Below are positions 1 to 12,000 of a DNA stretch of 64,000 nucleotides, one piece after another. Numbering within the stretch: position 1 is the first letter of the stretch; the number at the start of each line of letters is the position of its first letter. The position numbers and the translations under genes were made by a program. Origin of the DNA: Pelargonium tetragonum (taxonomy: Eukaryota; Streptophyta; Magnoliopsida; Geraniales; Geraniaceae); NCBI GenBank assembly GCA_036897445.1, contig JAYMTL010000002.1, positions 310,001 to 374,000 on the forward strand, given 5' to 3'. Below the pieces are notes generated by a model. The model saw only the letters and a list, made by a program, of their open reading frames with translations, ran no database searches and was not told the DNA's origin.

Positions 1-2893
1 AGAGAGTAGACAGCATGAGTTACAAATCCGGGTAAAGAACTTATATAAAGTCATTCCCAGTGCTATCCGGGACGGGTCTCTCAATTATATAGAGTGAACT
101 TTGTTATACTGAATTCGGCTATAAGCTACCCATCCCGGTGATTTCTATTTGTTATGTTAGAGTGCGACTTGAATGCACGGATATCCTTAGGTTCAAATCA
201 AAATCTTTGCCGCTTGAATTCTTGTTGACTCCTTGAGGCAAGATCCTAGCCCATTCTTATTTTGTTTGTACGAAAGATTTCACCAGGAACAAGAAAAAGC
301 TTAGATAGAATGAATGCAATCTTGTAAATAGACAGTATATGCCTTCCTTACCTATATGAATAGTAAAAGAAATGAGAATGAATTGGGAAAGTAAAGTGGA
401 AGAATTTATCTGTAGTGTCAAAGGTTAAAGTACTGTCATCTTATTTCTCTCAGGTATTAGAAATAGGCTCTAGTATTCACTGTATAGAATCTTTCTTTAT
501 CAATCCTATCAATTTCAATACACTTTTCTCTGAGGATCTCTCCTGGAAAGTCCTTTAAAGTGAAATGGCTTAGATTTGACTATTTATTGTTACCGGAATT
601 CTACGAATATCAAAAAGGCTCAAATTAGAACTGGAACTCATTTGCGTATATATCTTGGCTACCTTTCATTCTTTTTGAAGCGCAGTCAGTAGAAAAGAAA
701 TTGAATGAGTTTATATAAAAAGCAGTTCTAACTTACCTAGTTCTGTATTAAAAGTTAAAGACTACTCCAAACCGACACTCCTAAAAAAGAGCCCCTCTGC
801 CAAGAATGCTCCTTTATCTAATATCTTGGGACCCTTTCTCTACAAAAATCTGCCTGTTGCTTGTTCTAAAATATTAAAAAAGGTAAGGCGTTTACACCTT
901 AACAGCGGATAGAATTTAGAGAAAAATTTTTAAGTTTTTGTCCTTATACTCCCCACTAAAAAGTCAAAGATTTTTTTAGTGTGTATGTAAAGGGGCATTT
1001 ACCTCTGTTGTCTTTCTCGGTTTTATAAGTTTTTGGTAAAAGTCTCCTCCGCTTCTGCTTAGGGGAATTAAGACGTGAATGCTTTCCTGCGAACCTTTGA
1101 TAGGAGCTTCCGGATAACTATTAAGTCTTTAGTACTAATTTATGTATGGGGCAACGGCGTGATCCTTATTGTTATTAATTCAACTTTAAACTATACCTGC
1201 GTCTATAAACTTTACAAAAAAAATGTGTTCTCACAAGGTTCTCGCTCAGATAAACGATAATATTGAATATTTCAGGACTTTAATTAAATGGATTTCTATT
1301 CTTGCGGAAAAGGGTTGACTCTATGATAGAGTCCCTCTATAACTAAAATTCCTGAACTTCTAAGGCCATACCGGCTTCTTAAAATATTCCCTCTTATTCT
1401 GTTGTGCCTTGACTCTTTTTTAGTATCTTTGCATATAGTTTGGGAGGCTCTGAAGAAGAACTAACTGGGGGATTCCTAAGGTTTTTTCTCAATTAAGTTC
1501 TAGGGGTTCTTTGTTAACACTACAAAGTCGTCAATATTTTTCTTACTTGAGTTTATCTTTATGATCAAGAAAAGTAAGAAAAGGAACCCATTTAGGGTTT
1601 AGGGGGAGCTCTCTTCTACAAGTACAAGAAGTTCCATACATTTCTCATTTTTTTATATTAATAGAAGCTTTCAGGCAGGAAGTATTTTAAGAAACACTTC
1701 AGTGAAATTTTACAGGGATACTCTTTATATTATAAATTATATTATAAAAAAAACTTCCTATCTCTAATCTCTAAAGTTTTTTGCTGCTTCCCCCTGAATA
1801 TGGATCTAAAAAACCGAAGTTATAAATAGAATTAGTAATTAGTGCGGCGGAAATATATAACCTACCTGAGTTTCTGCGTCCAGTTTAAATAACAAATATT
1901 CCCCTAGTTCTATAATATACTCTAAAAGGGGATACTTTGTTCCTTTTTAATTTAATTAAATAGGTAAATATTTACAAAACCCCTTTAGCCAAGTATAGTG
2001 CTAAAGCGCGGAATTTCAGTTTTCCGGTAGTTAACTTACAAAGTGTCGAATATCATATACAAATAAGAATTAACCTTGTCATTGTCAGTAAAAAAAACAC
2101 AGGAATTACATAAGCTAGAATCTTATCCCATCAAGAACTTTTAGAAAGTGCTTCCGCAGGGTTTTTGAAACTAGAGATTAAGGATACCCTACATGCTAGT
2201 AGAACAAAAGAACTTCGTGTATATAGGCTTGGCTGAAAGAAAAATACATATGAAATGGAAAATGCATAGGTAAACGCCAAACTACTGAATAAAAATATCT
2301 TTACTGAGAGGTCTCTGTGTTGTTCATGGTATTCCTGGCTTTCCGCTATCTGAGCTTTTGTATAAACTTGCTCTGACTAGCAGAAATTTCTCCCGCGGGT
2401 AAGCTCTATATTTGCCCTTTCTACCCTTTATCCACGGACAGCTTTTTTGCTAGCGATTCAATCTTAATATTGTCCAGTAAAGTTTCATTCTCCGAGAGCT
2501 TTTACAAAATATTAAACGGCAAGCCTACCCCTTCTCTAATAAGTCTAATAAGAGAATTGCTCCGGATTATCCGATTTTACAATATACAATACAGGAAGAT
2601 AGAAAAAAGTGTACTCTCCAAATGAGTGTGTAGTAAAAAATTATTATAAAATTGGGAGTATAAGCATGAGGAATAAGAAAAGCTTTTTTCTTTAGTCTTT
2701 TAAACTAAAAAACTCGATCCCGCGGTATAACCCTAATTAAATCACACGGGAATGCTTAAATTACAATTACTCGACCCTCTATAAGATAAAGCCCTAAATG
2801 CCTACTTTAGATATTTCTTAGCACTTAGTAAAATCCCCCAGGAACCCTTGTACAGAAAAGCCGGAATTAGTATACTTAGATTAATCCTTTTCT
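1..2893. other. Gene-free AT-rich DNA
   Basis: No coding region or RNA gene is supported here. The stretch shows the TpA-rich, CpA/TpG-poor grammar of the whole window. The one item that stands out is the 22-bp repeat at 712-733, listed separately. An open frame of about 60 codons at 1,075-1,260 contains ITIK, a string also found in gypsy reverse transcriptases. It is too isolated to call. The next piece downstream, at 2,894, is gypsy-like on the same strand, so some of this DNA may be earlier parts of that element, decayed past recognition. Confidence 0.6.
712..733 (+). repeat. 22-bp dispersed direct repeat, copy 1, TATA-like start
   Basis: The sequence begins TATATAAAAA and ends GTTCTAACT. 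It recurs exactly at 61,642-61,663 in the same orientation. A 22-bp exact match is not expected by chance in 64 kb even at this base composition (expected count well below 0.01). The TATATAAAA start followed by a mixed-sequence segment resembles the TATA box and transcription start of an LTR. The two copies may therefore be surviving promoter cores of one LTR family. The flanks have diverged beyond alignment by eye. Confidence 0.6.
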
Positions 2894-3491
2894 GTGGATT
2901 TTCATTTCCGGTTATACTTTGAGCGGGCTCTCTTATGCATGAAATTTGTAATTAACTTTGTTTTGTATGGTGGGTTCAAAGTTAAAATATCGTTTAGTTT
3001 ATTGGGGCTGCAATGTCAAAAATGCGGGGTCCTCTTTTTAAATAAGCAACGGTTTAAAAGGAATCCCGGATTCTTAATAGTAGCAAAAAGTCTCAGAATA
3101 GCCTGTAGGGTATCCGGTTTTAGAGATATAGTAAAAGGGAACTATAGCTCCTTTATAAAAAGAAATATAAGATATAGAAGGTTCTTCTAAATGTAAATGA
3201 AAGTAATAGCTAAACTTAGATACTTCTGGCCTCTAATCTTGGTAAAGTATTCTGCAATTTAGAGAGGCGGGTCTAATTCCCGATAAAGGTAACGTGAAGT
3301 CGGGCACTTCGGAACAGTTTTTTGAAAACAAGGATGCTTACGAACTCTATAAAGGGGGCTTTTTCCCGGGTAGTTATAGGTACACTTTATTATCTTCTAT
3401 CTTCGCAAAACAAAATGAGTTATTGTTTATTATTCACTTTTATACTTTTTTTATAAACGAGATTTTACCTATCCAAAAGCCTTTTTCTTAA
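2894..3491 (+). mobile_element. Ty3/gypsy fossil: end of reverse transcriptase and start of RNase H
   Basis: Two frames on the plus strand, 2,894-3,190 and 3,294-3,491, resemble consecutive parts of a Ty3/gypsy Pol. The first contains GLQCQKC, matching the family's GLQ..KCEF motif after the catalytic YLDD. About 35 residues later comes VSGFRDIVKGNYSSFIK, matching V.GFLG.ANFYRRFI of the RT-RNase H connection. The second contains TSEQFFENKDAYELYKGGF, which fits the WTEEC..AFEELK..F start of RNase H. Order and spacing agree with the family, which strengthens a weak by-eye match. The fossil has many breaks, shows no visible LTRs and appears old. The alternative is chance resemblance in two short frames. 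Confidence 0.5.
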
Positions 3492-6400
3492 CTGCAACAA
3501 AAAGAGGGTTGTATAGTTTGACTCTTTTTTAGAGGTATTGTACCCGGGTTCCCACTAGAAAGAACTAAATTTATAAGTAAAAAATTTTCATATAAGAAAA
3601 GGGTTGAAAGGCTCTTTCTTTATACCGCACGAACCCTTAGAACAAGTTTTTTGTAGAATATTCATGACTAGCCCCGGATACCCCCCTTGGTTTATCCAAA
3701 TCGAGGTTACGAAACTCTTTTAAGGGATTCTTTTTACTTTCAAGCAATTGAATTTGCAATATACTTTCTGAAAGGGAGGCCTCAACTTCACGTTAATGGT
3801 TTCCTAATTGTAGGTGCCTGAAAGGTCGGTGTTGTAGTAGAATTAAGGGTGCCTTAGTTTTTTTTGTTGAAAATAACTTACCTATAAATTCTAGATTCTG
3901 TGTAATCAAAAATTGAGAAGAAGGCGTTTATCGCGGATTGTGTTATAGCAAACCTAGTTGTAGTCCAAAACTTAGAGAAAAACCATGAACTTAAAATATT
4001 CCCAAGGAAATCCAAAGTTTGATCTATACTTGAAGATCTGAGATTTACAGCCTATTCCGTATGATATGTAGTATCTAATTAAGGACACCCGCGCAGTCAA
4101 AGTCTTTTCACACCTTTTTTTTAGTTCTGACAGAGACTTTAACAACCAAGTTATTAGAAATTCAAAAGGCTCTTTCAAGAAAATCCGCAGTAGTTTATAC
4201 ATTATCTAGCAGCCAATGGATCTCCTAAAGTTTCTAATTTAAAGATATAAGGCAATTACAAACGAGGTACCCGGTAGTTCAAGTTTGGTACTTTTACAAC
4301 GTACTGTGTATAGGCCTGAAAAAGGAAGGGGCTTTTTTCAGTTCTTAAATTTGTTTTATTAAAAAAAATTTAGAGTATATAAACGTACTAGAAGCCTGAA
4401 AGAAATTTGAGTCCGTAAATCCCAGCCCACAATTAATCCGGTTGGTTGTCGGTATTAAAGAAAGATAAAAGTTAGGGAGTCCTTTTAAGATATTAAGAAA
4501 AAACTCTTTATAAGTCAAAACAGGGGTCTAAAATCCCGCGTAGAACTCTATGCAACCTGACTTAAGCTACAAGTTGCTTCCCCCTTTTTCGAGAAACAAA
4601 GTTTAGGAAGCTTGTAAGTAGAACCAAAGGAATTCCTAATTTAGAATAGGGCTGTTTAGCTATAGAATCCTGCGGAGTTTTTAATAATGGGTATACCTAG
4701 TAGTCAAGTAACAGCAAAAATCAAGTTCTAAATAAAAATAATATAAGTAATATGAGTGCGATAAATTCATAAGGGCTCGGCAGGGCTGGAACCTACAACA
4801 GGAACCGTTATTCGCGGGACGTTTTTACACGGATTCTTTCTAAATTACAGTATTTACTGTATAAGTTGAAGCGGCTTTTTATAATAAAAACGGGTAAAGG
4901 TTTGAACCTTTACGCGCCCATTCCAAAAGGTGTTGTCTTATCACTCGGCTTTTTTTATCTTTCTTACTTTTTGCGACAGGGAAGATCCATGATACTGAAT
5001 ATCTAGATTCTATATAAGTATTTTAGTTTGACTAACCAGACCTTTTTTATATTATATAGTTTATAAAGTATAAAAAAAAATTCCTTCTTAAGACCCGGAC
5101 GCCTTATTTATTATAATTATATACACGATGGATACCTTTGATCATTTTTCTTTCAACGGGGTTTGACAAATAATCTACTCCCGAATAGGTAAGTAAAAAG
5201 TTACACTTAGGCATTCCTCAGCAAGCAAAAGGTTAAATTTCTCAAGATCATGATATGGTGAAATACTAAGTTTTAAGTAAGTAAGAGAGCTCGAGCTCTT
5301 TATATTGTTCCGAAAATGTTAAAAGGGCAACGCCCCTATAGTGAAAACTAAGAAGTGTCTAACTTCATTTGAATTTGATTAATGCGAAAAGTAGAAAGCC
5401 TCCACACAAGGAGCTGCATTCTAAATAAGTTTTCCGGATAGACTTTTTAGTAACACGAAAGCAAAGCCTATTAACCACAAATGACAAACTTATTGGATTA
5501 TCAGTAATACTTAATATTGAAATATTGAAGTCCTCTACTTTTAAACTATCAATCCTTTGGCTCTTTTACTAGTTACGAGTTTTTTATTATCCCAGGATAT
5601 TTTAGACCCCTTTCATAGTTTTAGTAGAATTCTGGATTGGGGTAGAGTCCCATACTTTTGTTTGGTCCAGAGATTTTATTTAAATTAAAAGATTTTTTAC
5701 TTCAGCAGTAAGCTTTTGAGAAGTCGCGGGTAGGTAGACGAACACTACTTATTTTATTTAACTAGAGAAAGTAAAGAGGGTGGTACCCCTTTTACCAGTA
5801 ACTCCTTTAACTTTAAAATAAGCGTATAAGTTCCCTGGAGCTTTTGAAATTGACTTGAGATGCATTTATATGACAAATTAAGTACTGTAGCTTAAGAATT
5901 TACCTAAAAATCATCCTGTACATGCTTGTATTTCTAGATTGAAATAAATAAAAAAGGAGGTTATACGCGGATCGTTTAAAGATGTATGTAAGGAAATGAC
6001 TCAGAAATCTGCTGGGTAAACCTGTAATAACACTATTTTAAATGCGAGAAGAATTCTGTAACTCGTGATATAACTAGGACTCCGAAGGATTCCCAGACCC
6101 GATATCCCCGCGTATATACTATAACTTTTTACCCCCAACCTCACTCTTACCCGAGAAAGGGCCCGTGTCTAGGGCTACCTATTTACGTATTTTGACTATA
6201 CCCAACTCAGTTTACACGTATCTCTATTCTATAAAAACTTCCGCTAATTCTAGACTGAATTCTTGATATGTCCTTGAACCCTTGCTTTATACCCTCGCGC
6301 CTAGTAGCTAAGACTCTCTTTAATTAATTTGTACTTATCAAGATTTTTACAGATAGAGAAACTCCTGTATTATCAAAAATATGGATTTCCACTTTCGCAA

Positions 6401-8671
6401 AAAAGCTTAAGAGATTTCCTGCCACTAATTAGTGATTTTAGGTCTAGCTAGTCCAGATTTTAAGGGCTTTTTTCTTTAGAAAAAGTCACTGGTTACAGTA
6501 AGAGAGGGGTATATACCAGTAAGAACGGAAGAATAGTTCATTATTTTAAGCTTAGTGTGGTATAACAAGGGCTCGATACCCGTGTGACACTCCTTTTTTA
6601 AAATCAAAATAAATATAATCAAAAGTTAATATTATATAGAAGTAGAAGTCAATCCTCACTTAATGTCGTACAGACAAAGTTTCTTCACAGGGGTCCTGTT
6701 GAGAGAAGGGTAGTTCAGATTTTCGGATGTATCCTATATATAACCAAATAAGTTACTAAAAAAGAAGCAGCCCTATATTTTAAAAGAGAAATTAAACCCA
6801 AGTTTTTGTTAGGGCACCCCTTTCTATAGACTATAGAGCAAATTGTGTCTTTCTTTTACCCTTTTGTTGGATAATTACACCAGACACATAGAGCCGAGGC
6901 CCCTTCATGTGGCTCATTCTCCTTTCTGGTTATTAACAAGCTAAGCCCTATAAAAAAGAAATTGGAAATTATTTGGAGCTCTCTTAAAATATCTAGCAAT
7001 TGCGTAGAATAACTCAAAATTCAAAGTTAGCAGAGTTTTTGACAAGAGTCCTAAGGTAAGATGTACGACATTTAGGGTGCTGCGGAGAGGTTCAAAGTGC
7101 TTTAGTGGTGTCTTTTTAGTCGACTTAGATTAGATGAACGGGTTATATAAAAATCCCAGAAGGAGTTTATTACTTATTTAAACGCACAAAATTTTTTATT
7201 AATTGGGTACATTCTTGTAACCTATGGTATAGCAAGCGCCTTATAAAAAAAAGAATGCTACAACAAAACTTTAGGGGATACTCTAAACGAGTAGGGGCCC
7301 TTTGCCCCGTTTGGAAGTACGGTTTCACAAAGAAAGATATAAATCAAGGGGCTTAACTTAGTAAGACTCTTGAGATCTAGTTACTCACCTAACCCTTAAA
7401 TTCATACCATAAAATTGAGTACCGAAATGTAAGTGGTGTAAAATAAAAAAACTTAAGAAATAGAAACATTATCATACTTCGAAAAATTTTTTAGAACAAG
7501 TAAAAGTTTTCATTTAAAAGGGTTTTGCAATTTTAAGATTCTTCTAACATTTACATAAAGCGATACCTTGAAACTCAAAATACGGAGAGATATAGCTTTT
7601 CCTAAAAAACTCTAACCATAACATTACCCGGCAGAACAAGGGAATTTTTGGATTCCTTGGTTTACTCTTATACCTCTACACAAGTGTTAATTAACAAAAA
7701 ACAAAAGCTTCAGCTAAAGCTACAATAAATTGACTAACTCCGTATTAAACAAGGCCAGGACTTTCTAAGTTCATACCTCTTGCTGCTTAAAGAATTAAAC
7801 CTAATTTAATTAGGACCTCGGTGGAAGACTCCCGAGTTGACTCTACCACTAGATTTAGGAATATATCCTATTTTCAAGAAATGACAATTGTATGACGCTT
7901 TACCTATTATATAAAGTCTTTTCTTGACTTTTACAGCTGGTTAATTTATACAATTAAATAATGATGGGAGTCCCCTCTTAATAAAACTTTAGGCAACATG
8001 GAATCGCTTATATAGAAGAAATCTGCCTTTTAGTGTAAAGTAATAGGATTCTCTTTATAAAAAGCTTATCGTTTAATTTCTTTTGTTGAATCAAAGCTGT
8101 AACTAATTAAAATTCCTTGCACAGTAAATCCTAGCTGAATTACATTAAGCAGGTTCGTGAAAATGAAAGGTAAAGAAGATTCTTAGAACTCAGTATTCGA
8201 CTATAAAAGAAGCACGTATTATTTCTAGTTATGAAATTAAACATCTCCCAAAGACCTTAAAGCCAGGAAAAAGCATTGGAAATTGGATATCAACTCGAGA
8301 CTCTTCTATTTTTTGCAACAGCTTTCGTGATATAAAACTATTTACTGGTGGGTATCTTCGTAAGCCTAAAATTACGGAATAGATTCTTGTGTGAGCAGCT
8401 TTTGTAGAAGAACCTATGTAAATAACTAGGCTTTTTTATTAAAAATAAAAAACTACGAAGCTATAGGTACAACCTCTCCCTTATACATGCAGAATATTAG
8501 GACTAAAGCACTTCCTAAAGGAGTATAACTATAGTAAATTCCTTTGCGTACTCCCTTTACTCGTTGCTAATTGCTGTAGTTAAAGACAAAAAGAAAGGGT
8601 TGGATATAAAATCTTAGGGCTTTGAAAAGTCCAATTGAAAAGACACCCCCGAAGGTTTTTTAACAGTAAAA
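3492..8671. other. Gene-free AT-rich DNA, possible gypsy remains
   Basis: No gene is supported. Integrase of the gypsy fossil just upstream would be expected in the first 2 kb on the plus strand, but I could not recognise it. A T/A-rich patch lies near 5,045-5,085. A T-arm-like stem-loop on the minus strand near 4,775-4,800 has no partner acceptor stem, so it is not called a tRNA. Short GG..CC near-palindromes recur every 100-200 bases, as elsewhere in the window. Confidence 0.55.
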
Positions 8672-9080
8672 ATGAAGCACCACCTCTTTTTCAGCTCTCT
8701 AGATTTAAGCACACTGCCTCTGTTTTGTTTAACTTGCAGGTTACTTATAAAAGTGTACTCAGATTACCACTATATCCATAACTATATTAACTTGAAAAAG
8801 AGGACCCTACAGAGTATAAAAAATGAACTTACTGTTCAAATTCCAGCTACCCGGAAAACCTTCTATAAATGAAAAAAACTAAAAAGTAAGCCCTCAATCT
8901 AACAGTCTTTAATATTCCTGAATTTGAAATGAAAGTAGGTAAGGAATAAAAGTAAGGAGTTACTTTAGCTATTTTGGAATAATAGGATAGTAAAAAGTCC
9001 TTCCATCGGAGCTTATTTACCAAGAAAGGATTTCTCTTTATATTGAGATTGGCATTCAAGAGTTCAAGTCTCATACTAGT
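8672..9080 (+). mobile_element. Ty1/copia fossil: integrase catalytic core
   Basis: The open frame at 8,672-8,872 contains DYHYIHNYINLKKR followed by QSIKNEL. This matches the copia integrase signature DDYSRYTWVY.LK.KSE...KFKEF, with a DL..LP..........LLI stretch at the expected distance before it (compare DLWGP...RYFLTFID). Sequence just downstream on the same strand has faint EF...GV resemblance to the EFK.FC...GI segment. Ty1/copia integrase inserts the cDNA copy into host DNA. This fragment is one decayed domain with many breaks and no visible ends. It is old, judging by composition. The family call rests on a by-eye match. Confidence 0.42.
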
Positions 9081-12000
9081 GTAACTCTAAGAGAAAATCC
9101 CTAAATAGTAAGAAGTAGGGAGCTTAAATAGTGCAAAACCTGTTATAAGGCCCTTTTTGCAGTCTCTCAGCCTTTTTTACTCGTACTCGTTTATGTTATA
9201 TTCCTAAACTATCTTATTCTTGCCGTTTGAGCTCTTAACGAATTCTTAAAGAAAAGCCTTTCAGTAATTTTGTAACCGGATTGTAGCTCACTTTTACACA
9301 AATGCTGGGTATTCTACTAAAGAAATGTGTTAAATCACTATCAATACTCCGGGTAGGTAAAGGGACGGAAATTTATAAATAAAGGATTACTAAATATCAT
9401 ATGAGTCATAATTATGTAAATTTTTAAGATTGTCCTTTCTAAGGGCTCTTTTCTATTTCCTATTCTTTTGTTTACCAAAACTAACTACCAAAACGGAATC
9501 CAGTTAAGTAGCAAGCGCCTTCTTGCTATGTTGATACCTATAACAGGCTTCTCGTGTTTTTTCAGACAAAAACGAATCTAATTTTTTAAAGCATCTTTAC
9601 TTGCTGCCAGGGATCTCGTAGTATTTCAGTAAATAGGACTCTTCAAAACAATTCAATTGCCCCCAACCCAGGGCTAACAAATAGTAATCCTCGTACTTTT
9701 GTATATAAAAGTAAATAAAAATGCGGAAATTACGAAACAAACAAGCAACTAATATTCTTACTGATAACGGAGACCCTTTATCTAATTCAAATCTAACTTT
9801 AAGTTAGTCGAGTTTGTTTATAGGCTTGACCATAAGTTATTATTTCAAGGGAATCCCTAAAAAACGATATAAGCAAACAGAAAACAGGTTCTAATTTTTG
9901 ATTCTTTATCCTAACTTCCCTAACCAATCCATCACATATTTCCAGGATTTCACATCTGTTTGTATAAACTCGGAGGTAATTACACTAAAAAAATTCTTCA
10001 TTTAATTATTCTCTATTTCCGTATTTAATATATTTTACTAAGATTTTATGTACTCTCGAAGCATATACTTAGTAGAAATAGAAACTAAAATCTAAGATAT
10101 CTCGAGTTAAGATAGTATATTTGTATGGGAGTTTTCTAAGACAGGAAACTTGTTAGTGAAATACAGAAGTTGGGATGCTAACCCAGGAAGTTTTTTCCCC
10201 TGTAGTAAATAGTTGCAGTACTCATAAGAAAAATTTTCAGAAAAGGAGCTCCGTATTAGGGTTCCGGTAAGATTAAATAAGGATATAATAGAGTCTATGT
10301 TCCAGCAAAGGTAATGTTTAGCTTACTATAATACTTAATACTAAAAATTTTTGATAAGTCAAGGGGATCCTCAAGCCTCAAGGGAGGAGTAGTTTGACTT
10401 TTTTTAGATTCTTTGTTAATCATACTCTGTTGTTACTTAACTCATTATTTAAACTCCAAATTAGAAGTATAGAACCTACAAAACCGCTTGGTAGCGAGAG
10501 GTTAGGCTTCAAAGGGACCCATTAAATCAGCAACCTTAAATTTAAAATTACGTAAATCTTTCGAAGACATTAAATAAAAAGACAAATTGCCTATAAATCC
10601 TAGTAAAAGAAGAGACTCTCCGAGGTCTTACAAACGAGATTTTAAGTCTAGTAGGAGTTATGGTTTTCCTTCCTGAGCCTGCCCAAGTCGAAACTACCTC
10701 TAAAAGAGAATTCTCGCTATTTATTTATATCATAGGAGACCCCCGTAAACCAAGATCCGTGCGTCTATATACACTTTTCTAAATATAGGAGCTCCCCTTT
10801 TGACTCAGAGCTTTCGCCCGAACTAGTAGAAAAGCCTATGCCTTTATAGTTGCGCCGATATTTGGTTGTTGGCTTAATAAGACCCTTGTAATTCGATATG
10901 GAATAGATTCGTACCTTTTTTATTTACCAGATATTCTAAAGAGAAACCCGGGTTGCTGCTGGTAGAATAAATTAACTATACCCGTGTATACTACATTTTA
11001 AGGAATAACAAAACTATCCGTGGATATAAAGGATATAAAACTAGGAGGTATATTTATATTGTTAAGGCTAAGAGTCTGCTTAAAAATATGGTAGGGGATT
11101 ACCTTACGGATTCAGTAAGAGACAAAAAGTTCATTTTCATCTTTGTATCCAGGAGCGTAATAGACTCTAGTAAGCAAAATCGCTGGGTATCTCCTATGTC
11201 GTTATAAGATGAGGACTAAAACTCAAGCGTACTCCGGCGCCAAAAAAGCTTTCCGAAAATTAGTGAAAGGGCGAGACAACAAAGAGTCTAGCAGAAGGAT
11301 TCCCTTGTATTCCTAGTGAAATTACAAGATATCCCGGGGTCTGAAATCTAAAGTACTACGTATTTTCGGAACACATAAAACTACTTATTTTACTAAAAGT
11401 ACATATCAGAGCCCCAAAAATCTGGGAAGTCCGGGAATAAAGCTAGCAAACCCAAGAGCGGGACACCCTTTTTAATTAATTCCAATCGATATTAGTTAAG
11501 TTTTAGTTGAGAAGCTCAAGCCTAGTATACTCGCGGAATTTAGGGACCTCCTTACAGATACCAAGGATTGAAGTATATATCAAAAAAGGTTTTCAAGATA
11601 AGGAAGTCGCTTTCAAGTCGTAGCTATCTCGTAAGTAAGTATTTCGTAGTAATGCGACTTGGAGGTTCCTACAAGGAATATTTTAATCGAATCAAGCGGT
11701 AAAGCATTCATTTTATGGATACGAAGTGTTCAAATCCTGAAGTTTGGTAACTCTTCCTAAAGATCGCTCAAATTTTTTAAGTGACACTTCTTCTAAGGGA
11801 GTTTGTTTTACTGGAACTTAACCCTTCGGAGTAGTCCCATTATAAGTATAAGTTAAGAAAGCCTTAGTTGAAAAAAGAGAGCTAGAAGTCTTCTAATTAT
11901 AACCCTTTACTATACCTTACCGGTTAGCCTGTATACTGGATTTTTAAAATATGGTGTAGACAAAAAAAGGAGAAATAGCAAATTTATATACATTGATATA

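Noticed and set aside
1075-1260. Open frame of about 60 codons with ITIK
   Set aside because: A single four-residue match; nothing around it follows the gypsy order, and frames of this length occur by chance at this composition.
4771-4800. tRNA T-arm-like stem-loop on the minus strand (GTAGG-TTCCAGC-CCTGC)
   Set aside because: No matching 5' acceptor strand or anticodon arm at the right distance.
5286-5299. 14-bp perfect palindrome AGAGCTCGAGCTCT
   Set aside because: Several 14-bp palindromes are expected in a window this size; no adjacent feature gives it meaning.
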